Shown here one piece after another: positions 11,786 to 25,310 of a DNA stretch of 64,000 bases. The notes under the pieces were generated by a model. The model did no database searches and was not told where the DNA came from. It saw only the letters and a program-made list of their open reading frames with translations. The stretch's first letter is position 1; the number at the start of each line of letters is the position of its first letter. The position numbers and the translations under genes were made by a program. Source of the DNA: Apus apus (Eukaryota; Chordata; Aves; Apodiformes; Apodidae); NCBI RefSeq assembly GCF_020740795.1, contig NC_067312.1, positions 8,822,748 through 8,886,747 of the forward strand. The letters run 5' to 3'.

Positions 11786-14700
11786 ATGCCTCTCCTCTCA
11801 GGTAACCCATTTGTTCACAAAGCCGGTTTCACCACCCTTACTTGGCCAGAGCATCTCTGTCCACTCCAATATCCTGGTGCTCCTGCTCTTGCCTACTTGG
11901 CAATACTGCTGTGACAACCAAAATTAGGGAACTTGCCTCCTGTTCTGTGCCAAATTAAACAACCCCAGAGAAGCCCCTCATTTAGATAGTCCCCTTTAGC
12001 CTCTAGTAACTCATGTAGCATTCTACAAAACCTCAAAGTTTCCTCTTGCTTCGCAACTCCTTACTCTGTAAAGGCCTTCTCTGTTTTCATCTTTCTCTCA
12101 ATGCAAACTTGCTGTGAGCAGCTGTTAGTCAATCAACTGCTTCTACAAGGAAAAGAAAACAACATTAGCTTTTAAAAGCTACAAAAAAACCATACTTTGG
12201 CTCTAGTTTTATTTGTGGCATTGAGATATGGGATTTCATGCTTTGTTTTGGTACAGTCCCCAGTACCAAGTGGCTGAATCCCATCCCATCCAGGAGTAGA
12301 TGTGCCTAGTGATGCAAGGAGAGAACACGATGAGGCTGCTCCTAAAGCATGTGGCCCTGAGCACATTCTGCACAAGGCAGTGAGAGTATTAGGGGGAGGG
12401 AGTACCCATACCCTAAGAATCTCCAGTATAGAGCAAGTATACATTCACTACATTTGTTTTGGACCCATTTGCTTTTTTGCAAACAAAACTCTGTGCGAAG
12501 CCATGGCCGACATTCAGGAAAGAGCAATGAAGTGGAGCACCAGGAGCTTTTTGCACCAGCCACTGAGCCCATTGTTAAGCTGCTTTGTGCAGAAGTTGTA
12601 GAAAGCTCATCCCACGCTGACACTCACCTTCTTGGGGAGCTGGCCGGGAGGACTGAGCTCCCTTCCAAAGATTGTCGGCGCTCAGAGAAACATTCAGCAA
12701 AGCCACACTGAACCTGCTTAGATGAAGTTGGAGATTGCAAAATGGAGAGCCCTTCTTCTAAAACTAATTCCTGGCCTTGGATTTGCCTGATGTAAAGGGA
12801 ATAGTTTTCCAGCTCAGAAAACTCTCTGCTGTTCCTTCAGCAAAGGGATGGGAAAGGTCCCCAGTTCCCAGCCCAGGACCAGCAAAACCAAAAATACCTA
12901 GGCTGTCCCTGGGTGGTTTCCTCCTGCAGCTGATCTGCCCCATAGGGCATCTCTAATGTCCCTCAGCACAAAATCTCAGGCTCAGTCTTCTGCCAGGAGA
13001 AGATCATACCAGCAGCCACAGAAATAATGGAGTGAAAGGCAGCATGATCTGGTAACTGGGAAAACAGGCAATGACCTTGTCTTAGCTCCTCCACAGCCTG
13101 CTAAATGACCTAGCACAACACATTATATGACCTCTGTTCTTAGCACCCCCAGCCCCTCACAGAATTTGTCAGTGCAGCACATGCCAATTAGGGCTTTCAG
13201 AGAGCCTGGAAGCTCCCACAGTTCACAAGGCTCCCTGGTAGCCTTGGTTAAGGTCACCTCAAGTGTCTAAGCTCCCCAAAGGAGCCCAAAGGCTGGCCTA
13301 GGCCTGCTCTTGGCATTTTCCAGGGGCTCCACAAGGGTCTGGCACGGTTCTTCCACAAGGTGCCTCATCTGTGTCTTAAACTGCCTTCTTGACAGGACAC
13401 ATGTGGGTGGGTCTTGGGGTGGCATCTGTCCTTCCCCAGCTGGACTTTACATTGAGATCTCAAAGGTCTGCTGGCAGGTTTGTGACATAGGTGGAGCTTG
13501 AGCGCCAAGCCATAGGGTGTTCCTCAGATGCTCCACATGTGCTCAAATTCATGAACTTAATGGATTTGTTTGGAAATTAGGAAAACCCTGTGTAAACATA
13601 TATTGGCACAAGGCTTGAAAGAACAATCTCACGAGTTTCCCCCACTTTGAATCCCTCTGACCCAGATAGGTGAGTTGGTCAATTTTCCTCTTAAAAATAA
13701 GCATCCATGGATACTTTACAGATTGTCTCCAAGACATTGAGTCACTCGAGTCAGTTGCCCAGTTTGAAGTGACCTGATTTTCAGAAGGAAATGGAAAGGG
13801 GGAATGAAAAAGAAAAAAGGAAAAAAGAGAAAATCTTGTCTCTTGAAATGGAAACCAAAAGGTGGAGAAATCCCACACCACCGACTCCATCCAGAAGTCT
13901 TGGTAAGTGTTGAGATACACTTCACAGCCAGGTAACTGATGGCAGAGATTAGAATCCATCACAAGTGGAGATAGTGCATACATCATCTTGGTATCTAATT
14001 ACCTAAATGAGCCTGAGTCTTCACTCAGAAGTAAACTTTTCCCGATGTTCAAAAAGGCTGCTTATATGTTTTTTTAAGTTATAAGACTTAACACACAAGA
14101 TGTGTGTTAATCAAGGTGAAAAGGGGCAAAAGTTGGTCACAAAAGCAAATATTTAAAGCTATTATCTCCAGTTTACCTTCTCTATTGAGATTCCCTAATT
14201 CAGTGTCATTCTATAGTGCATCCTCCTTCTTACGCACCTTCTGTCCCCTCACAAAACAGCTGGGAAGGCAGAAATTTCCAGTACAATCACAACCAGTCTC
14301 AGCATCTAAGGGCTTGTCTACATTAGGTCATTCAGTCTGAATTAAATAAAGTATAATGTAAAATGGATTAGGCAAACCACACCAGCAGCTCCTTGGTCAT
14401 CCTCATTTAATGTCAAAGGGGTCTCTCATTTCTTTCAGACCATTCCCTAAAATGTAAATTAAAGGTGTCTTACGTCAACTTTTCTTAATTCTGAGTACTA
14501 TAACAGGGTCCTTGTGCAGTTTAATTAATCCCCTTTAAAAGTGAACTTAAGTTAATTCTCCCATGGGTTTCTTAGTAGACAAATGCCCAAATATCACTAC
14601 ATGGCTTAATGTTTAGCATGAGATGAAATACTTTCAAAGTGAGCTACTAAACCCTACCTGAAGATTTCATTTTCCTTATTGCTGGATGTTGGAGGAAATG

Positions 14701-16739
14701 TTTTAATTCAGAGAGCAATTACAGGCAGTACTGTCATGTTCATAGTTGGATTGTAAGCTTGATGATGAAGTGGAAAGGTCACAGCTCTTGCAGTCAAATT
14801 GTAGGAAGCTATTCCCACCTGCTCTGTAAGTTTAAAGCTTCAACAAATATTGAAATAAAGCTTTGAAGTGTGATCATAAAAGCAAAAACAAGACCTCAAA
14901 TGCATTAGTATTTTTCTAAATGACACACTTTTTCATACTTGTCGTTGGCAACCTAACATACAACAGCATCTGCAAAACACTAAATACTAGTTGAATAGAC
15001 CAAATGCTTAGGAATAGAGCCAGAAAAATGTTCGTAGCAAAATTTACCAGCCCTTAAATTTAATTACAAATCCAAAACTAAAACTGTGTTCAATGAAAGT
15101 CTCACTGTGGTGAGTAAAGCAGAGATGGGCCTGAGCCAAAAGGTAGCAAAGAAGTAAATCCAGACCACAGGGATGTGTCTCAGGCTGGGATCTTGGTGGT
15201 TTCTCTTGACTTCACAGCTGTGCAACGAGACTAAAAAACACAGAACTGAGTGCCTCTTAGCTTGGAGAGCTCAAAATCTGTGTCAGACCTGAAGATTTTT
15301 GGCTGCATATATCTGTAACTTGCTCTTGCACAAACTGGGGCCACACTACAAGAAAGTCAGATGAGGCTCACGAGATCTGGCTGCATTTCACACCATTCCT
15401 CTGCTTTCCAGAAGAATAAGCTAAACACCAAAAAACTATTCTCTCACTCAAGTTCACAATACATTATATCCATTAATCATGTTGGTTGGCATGAGTCTGT
15501 ACCATAATGTATTGACTCGCCTCTAACTATGATAGTAAAAGCATGTGGGGTTTTTTCTATGTCTGTGTAACAGGCATTCCAGTTTTACCTATGTTTGGTC
15601 ACCAAGGGTGGCTAGAGAGCATTTTCAGAGCCAAAGGAACCACTGCAAACCCAGGTGTACTGCCTGCACCCCTCTTCCTGTCCACAGGTGACACCACCCT
15701 CTCCAATGGGGATTGCCAGGGCCACAGCAAATCTGAAGTGTGGCAGCACCACATGTAGAGAGCAGGCAGACAAGTGAGATCTGGCATGCACCAACAATTC
15801 CACACAGATGAACGTTTCTGAACCAGTGGCCAAATCCACCTTCAGTGACTTTAAGAAGCCCCTTTTTATTTCCTTCTTTTTTTTTCTATTTTATTTTTCC
15901 CTCTACCATTCATGGGAGCTTGGCTGCTCAGTATCACAGCTCAGAGGAATTAAACCAAGAAAATGAAAAATCAGAGGCAGACCTCTCTGCCCATGGCAAC
16001 CTGTGAGCGTCAGCTGCAGGTGACACCAGGTGCGAGGTGGCGTGCGGTCCTATTGTGCAGAAATTGTCTAGCAGAATAGATGGTCTTGTAGCTCCACAAG
16101 ACTGTCTACATTTATTAAGTGAAATCACTGCCTGTTTTCTGCAACATTAAAATTGAGCTGGAGTACAATATATTTATTGATCACTACTAAACACACCCTT
16201 GACCTCCCTCCAGCTTGCCCTCTCCTGCTTAGCCAAGCAGAACCTGGAGCACACATAGATACCTGCTTCCCCAGGATGGACTGTCCCTTGTCCATGGAGC
16301 AGGGGGCCCGAAACCACTGCTTTGTGGTTCATCTCTCAGCAGCTGTGGACTTCCGCAGACAGGGACCAGAGAGATGGAGTCACTAGGCATGAGGAAGAGA
16401 GATGAGCTGGTGATGGGGCTTCCAGGAAGGCAGAACACATGTACTGGAAGTGGCAAGGAGAAGGCAATGGGTATTAGACTCCTGGGATTAAAAGGAGAAG
16501 CACAAATGAGGAGGGATCAGTGGAGAGGCTGATGGAGGTATCTCCAGAGCTTTCCCTGGGCTGGCTATCAGAAGCAAGGGAAAGACTGAGCCAGCAACAG
16601 AGACATGTACCAGAAAGGGCACTCAGCATTGCACTGGGTAGAGGGGACAGAACAGAGAAGTCCCTAGACCCAGGCACAGCTCATAAGCCCGGGTTAGTCC
16701 AGCAATGACTCCCCCTTTGTTACTGCTCCCAGACACTCT

Positions 16740-16990
16740 AGGGACCCACTGCAGAGAAATGAGCCCCTGGATTTATACCCCTTTTCCAATTAGCTTCCTT
16801 CCCCCTCCTCCTCTCCCTCCGCCCTGCTGGAATCAATCCTTGTCCTGGCATTTTAAAGGGCAATGTGCACGTTTTATGGCTGTCCCCTATAAAACCATTC
16901 TACATGATAACACATCCAGCCCTTTATTAGGGACGTTTGGCAAGTTTATTGGCCAGGCATTTTTCTGCACTGACAGATGAGGTCTTGCCA
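16740..16990. promoter_or_regulatory. Candidate conserved non-coding element
   Basis: Repeat-free block with complex composition, including GGCATTTTAAAGGGCAATG, CCCTATAAAACC, CCCTTTATTAGGGACG and AAGTTTATTGGCCAGG. The call rests on its look only: balanced words, no microsatellite and no frame. No alignment was possible. Confidence 0.25.
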
Positions 16991-18329
16991 TCACTTCTGT
17001 GAGCACGCAGGGCAGATAAGAGATATCCCCTCCTTCCCTCTCTCGAGCTGTCCAGCCTCATGGTTTGGGCAGCCCATGGCCATCCTCAGTGCACTGTCAG
17101 CCCCACCCCTGGGCAGCTGAAGTCCTGGGGTGTCCTATACCTGCAGCCAGGCAGGGCTCTCTACCCCCCTCAGAGCACTTGAAACATTCAACTACCCCCT
17201 GCTGCAAATATATCTACCAAAGACTCATTCAAACTTTAGAGCCAGGAAAATGCCCTTGCCTCCATGCACGGGTGTCCTGGGGGCAGATTTCCACATCACA
17301 GCAGGAATGGCTCTGCACAACTCCTCATTAGCTACAGGAAGGCAGTGCATTGGAGAGCTGCAAGGCTTTTTGGTAGCTCAGGGGCTAATCACTCTCATTA
17401 GACACTAGGGAACCACTTGGCCTTTGCTGTTTTGGGCACAGTGATGTTTTGCCTCCCTCAACCCTGATCCCAAGATCACCACGAACACGTGACCCACTTC
17501 TCTTCACCAGCATTCTGTGAAGAGATGAAGCAGGACAGAACACAAGTGCTCGGCAGACGTTTACACACTGGAGAGGGGCTCCACTTTCCAAGAAAGCCAC
17601 AAACACTCTGCTGAAGCGGATTTGTCTGAGACTCCAGATGCTGGTGTCACCAAGGTTGTTTCCTTGCCCAGTTCCTCCTCCTCCTCCATCCATAAGAACC
17701 CATGAGAAGCCAGGAGAATGTGATGTAAAGCCAGCTGTGGGTTTTATTGTTTATCTTTCCCAGCCATCCACCTGTGTAACAGCAAGTGGCAAAGCCAGCA
17801 GAGGTTTAACAAGAGGTCAGGGATGAACAATGGCAACCAAAATTTATCTAAGTGCTTACTTGCTGCCTCCCCACCATGCTCCATGGGCACAGAGAGATCT
17901 GCTCCCCACACAACCTTGTAGCCAGAATGCATGAAGTACCTGGGAAAAGGCTGCAGTGGGTGCCCAAGACCAGGAAGGGGAGAGGGAGACCCTGTTTGTG
18001 AAGCAAACCTCTGGCTCAGGCTCTGCCCCAGTGAGGCAGCTGCTCTCCCAGGGCACGGCAGATGCTTTGCTTCACCTTTCAGGTGTTTAAATCAGGCATT
18101 GTAGAGTAAAACAGAGGTGAGACTGCATAAGGCTGCATTGTGATTCCCACCCCACAGGGAGCTTTCTGCCCAGCTTTCAGTCACGCTCACTGATCTTGAC
18201 CCATGTTCACCTATTTAACTCTCAGTCGTGCCTTCGGGAGCAGGGGTGGGCTCCCTGCACTTGCCAGGACCCTGCCCAGTGTTCGTTCACATGACACATT
18301 CCCAGGCTGTGTTATTCTTAAGTACTGTA

Positions 18330-18660
18330 AATCTCTCACTATTATTCTCCCACTTGATATAGTGAGCTGTGTCATTTTGAAAGGAAATACATAACAGTAT
18401 ATTAAAGAAATCATGGATCTCCTCATTCATGTTTAAAACAAATTTATTACAATGTAAGAAACCCTGAATAGCATGAATTTATTATAATGATTTAAGGCTC
18501 CTGGCACTTGAGTTAAAAATGTCTCTCAATAAATAACTTTCCCTTGAAAACACAGCAAATTAATATAGTTTACCATTTCCAAAGTTATATAAATCCAAGA
18601 GGCTTAAATCAACAGTATGCTGGATAAGATTACTGTCTCTCAGCCAGAGTCTGGTATCGC
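18330..18660. promoter_or_regulatory. Candidate conserved non-coding element
   Basis: AT-rich, repeat-free block with several ATTTATTA, AATTAATA and TTTAAAAC words between unrelated GC-richer flanks, resembling homeodomain-type enhancers. It ends before a 24-nt poly-T at 18700. Confidence 0.25.
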
Positions 18661-18699
18661 AGCACAAAAGGATGGAAAAAGTAGTAAAAAATTGATGTC

Positions 18700-18723
18700 T
18701 TTTTTTTTTTTTTTTTTTTTTTT
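18700..18723 (+). repeat. Poly-T tract (24 nt)
   Basis: Uninterrupted T run between two candidate conserved blocks. Confidence 0.9.
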
Positions 18724-18779
18724 GGTCACCTTTCTCTTCCTTCCACCACCCTAGGCTATGTCTGTTCTGTGAAAGTCAG

Positions 18780-18955
18780 ACTAATGTGAAATGGATGAAA
18801 GCAGCTGTGGCCTTTGCACACAGGTATCATTAAAACAGAGCGGCTACTCCGCCATCAGACTCAACAAACGCGTCTCTGATATTTCCCCAAAGTGCCTCTA
18901 ACACACACAGCCCGGCTGCTGTCGGTAGCGGCGTTTTAATTTGACTGCAAACCCA
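18780..18955. promoter_or_regulatory. Candidate conserved element with CpGs
   Basis: Contains a small group of CpGs in otherwise CpG-poor DNA (GAGCGGCTACTCCGCC, AACGCGTCTC, GTCGGTAGCGGCG). Retained CpGs in a non-island can mark conserved or unmethylated regulatory DNA. No other evidence. Confidence 0.25.
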
Positions 18956-19999
18956 GGAACCAGGATGACTTCAGCTTGGCTGCCTCCAACTTTGCCGTGG
19001 TCTCTGAAGTCCAGAGCACACTCAGGTCTCTCCCCTCTGCAGCACCAGGGAGCGTGCCTGACAGCGTGGTCTCAGTCAAGGTTGAAAATAACCCTCACCC
19101 TAAGGCTGGTGTGTAATTATTCAGACGGGCCAGCATGCCACCTCCCCTCTTCTCAGGGGTCTCCAGCTCAGGAAAACCAGAATGCAATGACAGCTCATGT
19201 TTGGTGGGACAGGTGTAAAAATACATATTTAGTGGGTTTCTGAAAAACTATAGAGGAAATACATGCTTAAAAAAAAATAAATGTAAAAAGAACCTATATG
19301 TATGAAGCCCCCTCCATACCCAGGCATGGACCCCCATGGGTAAGGCAGTGAGCTGGACAGTGTCAAGGGGAGACCCTACCTGTCCCCTAGGGCTGGATCC
19401 CACTCTGTAGGGACAGTAGGAAGAGACCTGGAACCCCAGATGTGGTTGTAGCCATTGGTGGGATGGGCAGGGTTTTGGCTGGTGCAGAGCATGCCCCAAG
19501 TGCAGTCCATGGAGCTCAGCAGCACTCGGGGATTGATATGTGCATCTATGCCTACTAGGAAGCAGGGGTCTGGCTCAGCTGTGTGCACAGTTGGGTGCCA
19601 CAGCACCCACCTTGCACAGAAAAAGGCTCACACTTGCTCCCTCTGTGTGAACCTTTCCACTTGACAGATCAATGTGCAGGCAGCAAGAAGGGCTCAGCAT
19701 CACCAGCTGAACAACCTGGGAGCCCTTCCCAATCAGCCCTGCTGTCAGCAAGGTCTTCATGGCTTTTTACGTTATGAAGGTCTAATTTTTTTCCCTTTGC
19801 TGTCAGTGTGTCAATTTTTTTCCACAACATGGCTGATGACTATTTTTTTTTAAACAAAGTACAGTACCAGTGACATTCTGACAGTGTCAATACAGCCAGA
19901 GTACACCCACCTGAGCTTTTCAACATGGGAAATTAGAGCTGTTAAGAGTCAGACTGACAGCCTTGGTAAATTTGAGTCCTCTGTACAGCAGGCGACAAG

Positions 20000-20575
20000 A
20001 AGTTATTAGATACAGACAAGGCTTTCAGGTCACCCAGTCCATCTCCCACCCCACCTTTTAATTGTCTTTCTCACCCAAGCTATAAATATCTGACCCTTCT
20101 CATCTTGTTTCCTCATTATGTCAATTCTAGCAGTCCCTGATCATTTTTATTACTCCTCACTGAAATCCCTCCAATCTGGCAGTAAACTCTCTGGTAATGA
20201 GATCCCTGTGCTGAAGGCACTAGTGCAAATAGAGGGGCACCAGAGCCACTGACAAGGAGCCATTTCCTCTGCAATTTGGATATGTCATCACCTCCTCACC
20301 TGCAGCTCAAAAGTTTTCTTGTCTGCTTTTGTTGCTATCAGGTATCATCGCCTTGTGCTTTGTTCACTCCTCTCCTTCTGAGTGCTTCTGCTGTCAGGGT
20401 GTCCCCCATTCCATCAAGCATGTGTCTTTCAGATTGTTTTCTAGGTGGCTGAATTCACAGATGCTGCACCCCCAGGTTCATGCTCCATCCTAAATTGAAT
20501 CCTGTAATTTTTTTGTTTGTTTTTGGTTTGTTTAGTTCTGTGGGTTTTTTTCTTGGTATTTATTTATACTTCACC
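20000..20575 (-). mobile_element. Ancient CR1/L3-like remnant, antisense
   Basis: The + strand reads TCACCCAGTCCATCTCCC, later GATCATTTTTATTACTCC and CCTCCAATCTGGCAG, then CATCCTAAATTGAATCC. This follows, weakly, the antisense order of old amniote CR1/L3 elements. Divergence is heavy and boundaries are approximate. Confidence 0.35.
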
Positions 20576-20799
20576 TTATTTATTCTAAATTTTCTCTTTC
20601 TCTTCTAAATTTCTGGTTTAACTCACAGACTTTCTGCTTCCAAGAAACAAAGCCATGTTTTGGAGTGCAATGAGACAAGGTACCAAGCCCACCACCTCCA
20701 AAAAAGGCTCCTGAAAGAGCCAAAAGGGAAATATCTTGCAGATGAGGCCACACTGTAATCATTCTCAGCAACAGTACCTGCTCTAGGGTAAACCCTTCA

Positions 20800-21145
20800 A
20801 GATCTATAAATGCCTGAGAAAGTTCAAAACAAGACCCCAAAAATCATCCATGGTAACAGACAATAGGACACAAGGTGGAAAGGACCCACCTTGTCAAAGA
20901 AACCAAGAGTTTATCACTGTGTAGGGGGTACTTACTGTTTGACAACAGGGGAACTTTGCAATCTTGCTTCTAAAGACAGCAGTTAGAAATAAAAGTTAGA
21001 CAAACTCAGCTTCAAAAAGAGAGAGTTTGGTAGCAGCAAGGATAACCAAACACTGGAAGGTTTCAAGAAGGTGCTTTTAAATTTTCAGTGGAACTTCCTT
21101 GTAGCCAACTCCAACTTGAGAAAGAACCAGCTTTTGTGTTTGTAA
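20800..21145 (+). mobile_element. Possible ancient CR1 3' fragment
   Basis: CTATAAATGCCTGAGAAAG, then AATAGGACACAAGG and AACCAAACACTGGAAGG, resembles the + strand order of an old CR1 3' UTR. Similarity is patchy and could be coincidental. Confidence 0.28.
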
Positions 21146-21674
21146 ATTCATCTTTTCCTTTACTTCCCTACCAGGTCTAGCAGATGACTAGGAGTTCCCA
21201 CTTTGCCCTTAATCCTCACAACACTTTACACTTTTTATTTGGGCAATGGCTTCAATCAAACACACGCTTCGAGTTTTTTAAGACAGTTGCCAGTAGGCAA
21301 CCAAGAAAGATAACTTTTTCCGATTTTTCACTTTCCTTCTGCCTGCAGGCAGGAGCCAAGAAAGAATGAACTTACACTCTAGGACTGGTCATTGAATGCT
21401 ATGAATGAATAAAGTGGTTTTTTCATATACTCTGAATTGAGTCCTCATCTAAGGAAACCAGGAATGCATGGCTCTCACGGCAGCTTGTGGATGGGTTTCT
21501 ATGCTGGCACTATCTGGGCATGCCTCACCTCGTATATGTCATGGGCCACACCTGTCGGCAACATCTGAGTTTTTCCATCTCAGTTCCCCAATGCCTGAAA
21601 TGACCCTTTCAAGCCTCCAAATATATTAAGTCTAAGAGCTTTGGCTTCTGTTACATGAGAATGACCAGCTGATA

Positions 21675-22296
21675 TGATCCTTCAGCCCAGAGAGCAGCTG
21701 CATCCTGGGCTGCATGAAAAGAAGTGTGGCCAGCAGGGCCAGGGAGGCGATTCCACCCCTCTACTCTGCTCTGGTGAGACCCCACCTGGAATACTGAATG
21801 CAGTTCAGCACAAGAAAGATACAGATCTGTTGCAGAGGGTCCAGAGAAGGGCCACCAAGATGATCAAAGGCCTGGAGCACTTCTGCTATGAAGACAGGCT
21901 GAGAGAGCTGGGGCTGTTCAGCCTAGAGAAGCAAAGCTTCGGGGAGACCTTATAGCACCTTGCAGTACTTGAAAGGGGCTACAGGAAAGCTGGGGAGGGG
22001 CTTTTCATCAGAGAAGACAGTGATAGGACAAGGGGTAATGGTTTTAAACTGAGAGAGGGAAGATTTAGGTTAGATATTAGGAAGAAATTCTTCACTCTTA
22101 GGGTGGTGAGGAGCTGGAATGGGTTGCCCAGGGAGGTTGTTGATGCCCCATCCCTGGAGGTTTTTAAGGCCAGGTTGGATGACATTTTGTGCAGCCTGAT
22201 CTAGTGATAGGGTTCCCTGCTCATGGCGGGGGGGTGGAACTTGATGATCTTTAAGGTCCCTTCCAACAGTAATGATTCTGTGACTCTATGATTCTT
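21675..22296 (+). mobile_element. CR1 LINE, 5'-truncated, relatively young
   Basis: Runs through GAGACCCCACCTGGAATACT, GTCCAGAGAAGGGCCACC, GAGAGAGCTGGGGCTG, TTTAGGTTAGATATTAGGAA and GGTTGCCCAGGGAGGTTG, to AAGGTCCCTTCCAAC and a terminal GATTCTGTGACTCTATGATTC repeat-like tail. The sequence order is complete, with one small deletion around 21955. It encodes only a relic of the reverse transcriptase C-terminus. Confidence 0.93.
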
Positions 22297-22839
22297 GAAC
22301 AGCTTACAGTTCAGAGACAAATTGTTGATAGAAATGTCCAGCACCTTCTGCTGCAGGCATCAATATAAGTCACAGCCCCTCCAAGATGTGGTAGCAAACA
22401 CAATTCACTACCAGAACCCAAAGCATGCTACAGAGGGATGCCATCCCCCGAGCTGGGAATCAAATCCAGTTCCCTCTTGTCCCCATCCTCCTTCTGCACT
22501 TGGGATGCAGTAGCATCCCCTAATAACAACTGTGGGAGTCATCAAGCACCAACACTGACCACACCAGCTTGGGTTTCTTGCTATTTTTTAGATGAGTTCT
22601 GCTCCTAAGCATCTTCCCCAAGGATGGCAGTGAAATCTTTGCTGCACAACCATACTCAGTGCCCAAGATACTCAGTGTAGCTTGTTCTCTCACAGGTACA
22701 TGGAGCAAGAGTATTGTGAAACATGTTTTGCCATTGTGAGCAGATAAGACTACTAGAGATGCAGGGAGCAGCTATGGATTGTGAGAGCCACCCAGTCAGA
22801 GCAGACTTCTCTGCTTCTGCTGGTTTAAATCACCTCATT

Positions 22840-22965
22840 CAATGTTCTGTGTTGTCTCATGTAGCGTGCAGTTATGCAAATTTCTAAATCATACACTAAT
22901 TAGCACACAATTTCATAAATTTAGTAACTGTTAAAATGAAGGTTTCTAACTAACTAGGCTGTGCT
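22840..22965. promoter_or_regulatory. Candidate conserved element with octamer and TAATTA
   Basis: Holds a perfect POU octamer ATGCAAAT at 22874-22881 and an ACTAATTAGC homeodomain core about 16 bp later, in repeat-free sequence. Motif co-occurrence is suggestive only. Confidence 0.27.
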
Positions 22966-24464
22966 CTCTTCCCCTCAGCTGGTACAAATTCAAACACTGC
23001 TTGGAGATCACATTTCAGAAAATCTCTGCTGCAACTTTTGGAGTTTAACCCCAGGCTCATGTGTGCTTTCAAGGGATATCTTTCAGATATCTCAGGCTCA
23101 TTCTTTCTCTAGCATAGCTAAGCCTTCTCCTCTCCTTCCTTAACATCAAACCTCTACAGCTCATTGGATCACTGCAAATTTTGTTTTGCGTGTTTCTTCA
23201 CATTCTTGCTATATCCAGTCTCACATTCTTCTGTCATCTAAATCCACAGCACCATCCCTTGCTAGCAATTAAATTCAGTCCAAGTCTTAGTTATACTTGA
23301 GTCCTACCCTATTATCCTCCCTGTGCTCTGGCCTCCCTGTCTAGTTACTGTAAAGCAGACCAGCTAAAGTTAGGCCACTTCCTTCTTTCCCTGATTAACT
23401 AGGTTTCCCTTAGGACAGTAGCTCCCCAAATGCAGGAACATGACTTGGAAAAGGAGTGGGGAGTCATAAACTTAATCTAGGAACCAGAGCTTGAAGACAT
23501 TTCTCACTCCAGCATATAAGGATAAAATTTGCCTTCATCAACTTACTGCATTTTAACAACTCCTCTCTACCTTCTGGCTCAGCTTCACTCAACCTATACC
23601 TTCTGTCCTTCTTTGGTACAGATCTCTGCTTTGCACCCTTGTCCTTTTTTGCCTTTACCTCCATCCTTTCTTCTTTACTTTTTAATTCCACCTTTTTGTC
23701 CCAAAACAATGTGCTGGGTTTCCCTCTTGTTCTTTTTTTCATTCTGAGATGTCTCCCCAGCTTCATGTTCCAAAAGTGGTCTTGCTCCTTCTCAAAGAAA
23801 GACCCAGGTCTGGGAGAGGAATGAGTTCCTCATCTATCTTACAGAACTGGAGATTATATATGACATGATGATGTGGAAATTGGAACATGGTGTCAATGGC
23901 AGAATTGATATCTGAGCTGCACAAAAGAAACTAGGAGATAAGCAAAATAAACAAAAATCTGGAAGATTAAAGGAAACCCCCAGATGATTTATTAGATTAA
24001 GATTTCACATACATATATAAATATATGCTCAAGATGGGATTCCACAGGGAGACTGGAGAGGCTAGAACTGGAAAGGGTGTGATGGCTACAGGTCCACAGC
24101 ATGCAAGGTGCACAAAAGCAATGACTAAACAAAAACTTGGCGCGTGTGTGTGCACAAGCCACTCAGGAAGAACACAAAACGAAGGCATGAATAGGAAGGA
24201 GTCTTAGCAGAAGTTGTGTAGCTCACAAAGCCTCATGTAAAACACAGTCTGATGTGTAGATGAAGCATATTAACTGGGAACACTCTGGACAAACAATCTG
24301 TGGCTGGAATAACTCCCCAGTGGCAGCTTCCTACTACAGGAGCTTAAACTTAAAAGGACACTGTCAAGTGATTGCTTTTGCTAGTTTAATTTTTGCATTT
24401 CCTTTACTGTTTTAGCAGATGGAAAACAATTCCCCTCCCAGTACCAGCTACTGATTTTGTCCTT

Positions 24465-24685
24465 TCCTATCTGACAATCATTGATTTTTTTTCTAAGGCT
24501 ATAAATGTTTTAATAACTTCAGCGTTGTAGTGCCTCATGGCAAAATATCTTTGCTTGCACTGACTGCTAAACACTGTTCCTAATACACTGCTGGTAACTA
24601 CAGCAAGAGCCAGTATTACAAAATACTATTTTTCACTGGGCCTAGCAAATTAATAGCTCCTGTTTCTTTGCCCACATCTCACAGA
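24465..24685. promoter_or_regulatory. Candidate conserved non-coding element
   Basis: Repeat-free mixed-composition block (AGGCTATAAATGTTTTAATAA, CTTCAGCGTTGTAGTGCC, GCAAATTAATAGC). The call is by appearance only. Confidence 0.2.
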
Positions 24686-25157
24686 TAGTTAAAATAGGCA
24701 GGTCTTCACCCATCAAATATTTTCATCACCTTAATTCTAGAATTCTTGGTTTCATAAAGGAATGCCTCCCATCTAGCTCTGGCTGATGGACAGCACCATG
24801 AGCATAGAGCCCACAACCCTGACAATGCCCTTTTAAAAACAGCTACAAACAAAATGTGGATTCAAGTAAAAAGTCACTGTAAAATAGAATTGTTAATGAA
24901 CTAAAAAGGATCATAAGGAATCCTAAAGCAGTTAAATATTGGCACGCACAAAGAACCAAAGAACAGAATGCTCCCATGCACTGTTCTCAACTGGGTACAC
25001 AAAGGCACCTTTCAAGAGTTATACATGTATATTTTGCTGCTGCAAAAGGTCAGTTAGCACTTATTAGAAAAGGCAACTAAAGTTTCAGTCAAACTGGAAA
25101 AGAGAAGCAACTGGACTGAAATCAGAGAACTGTTTGTTTAGAAATGCCAAATCTTAA

Positions 25158-25310
25158 CACAAAAAAAACCCAAACACAAGAACAAACAAACAAAACCAAA
25201 ACTACAAAAGAAAGCCCACAAAAAACAAGCAAACAAACAAAACTAGAACAAAAACAACAACAAAAACCTAACAACCAACAAAACTAAAAAACACCAAAAA
25301 CTAATGCAAA
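25158..25310 (+). repeat. A/C-rich low-complexity tract, (AAAC)n-like
   Basis: About 150 bp of interrupted ACAAACAAACAAAACC-type sequence. It lies 3' of the predicted gene end. Confidence 0.88.
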
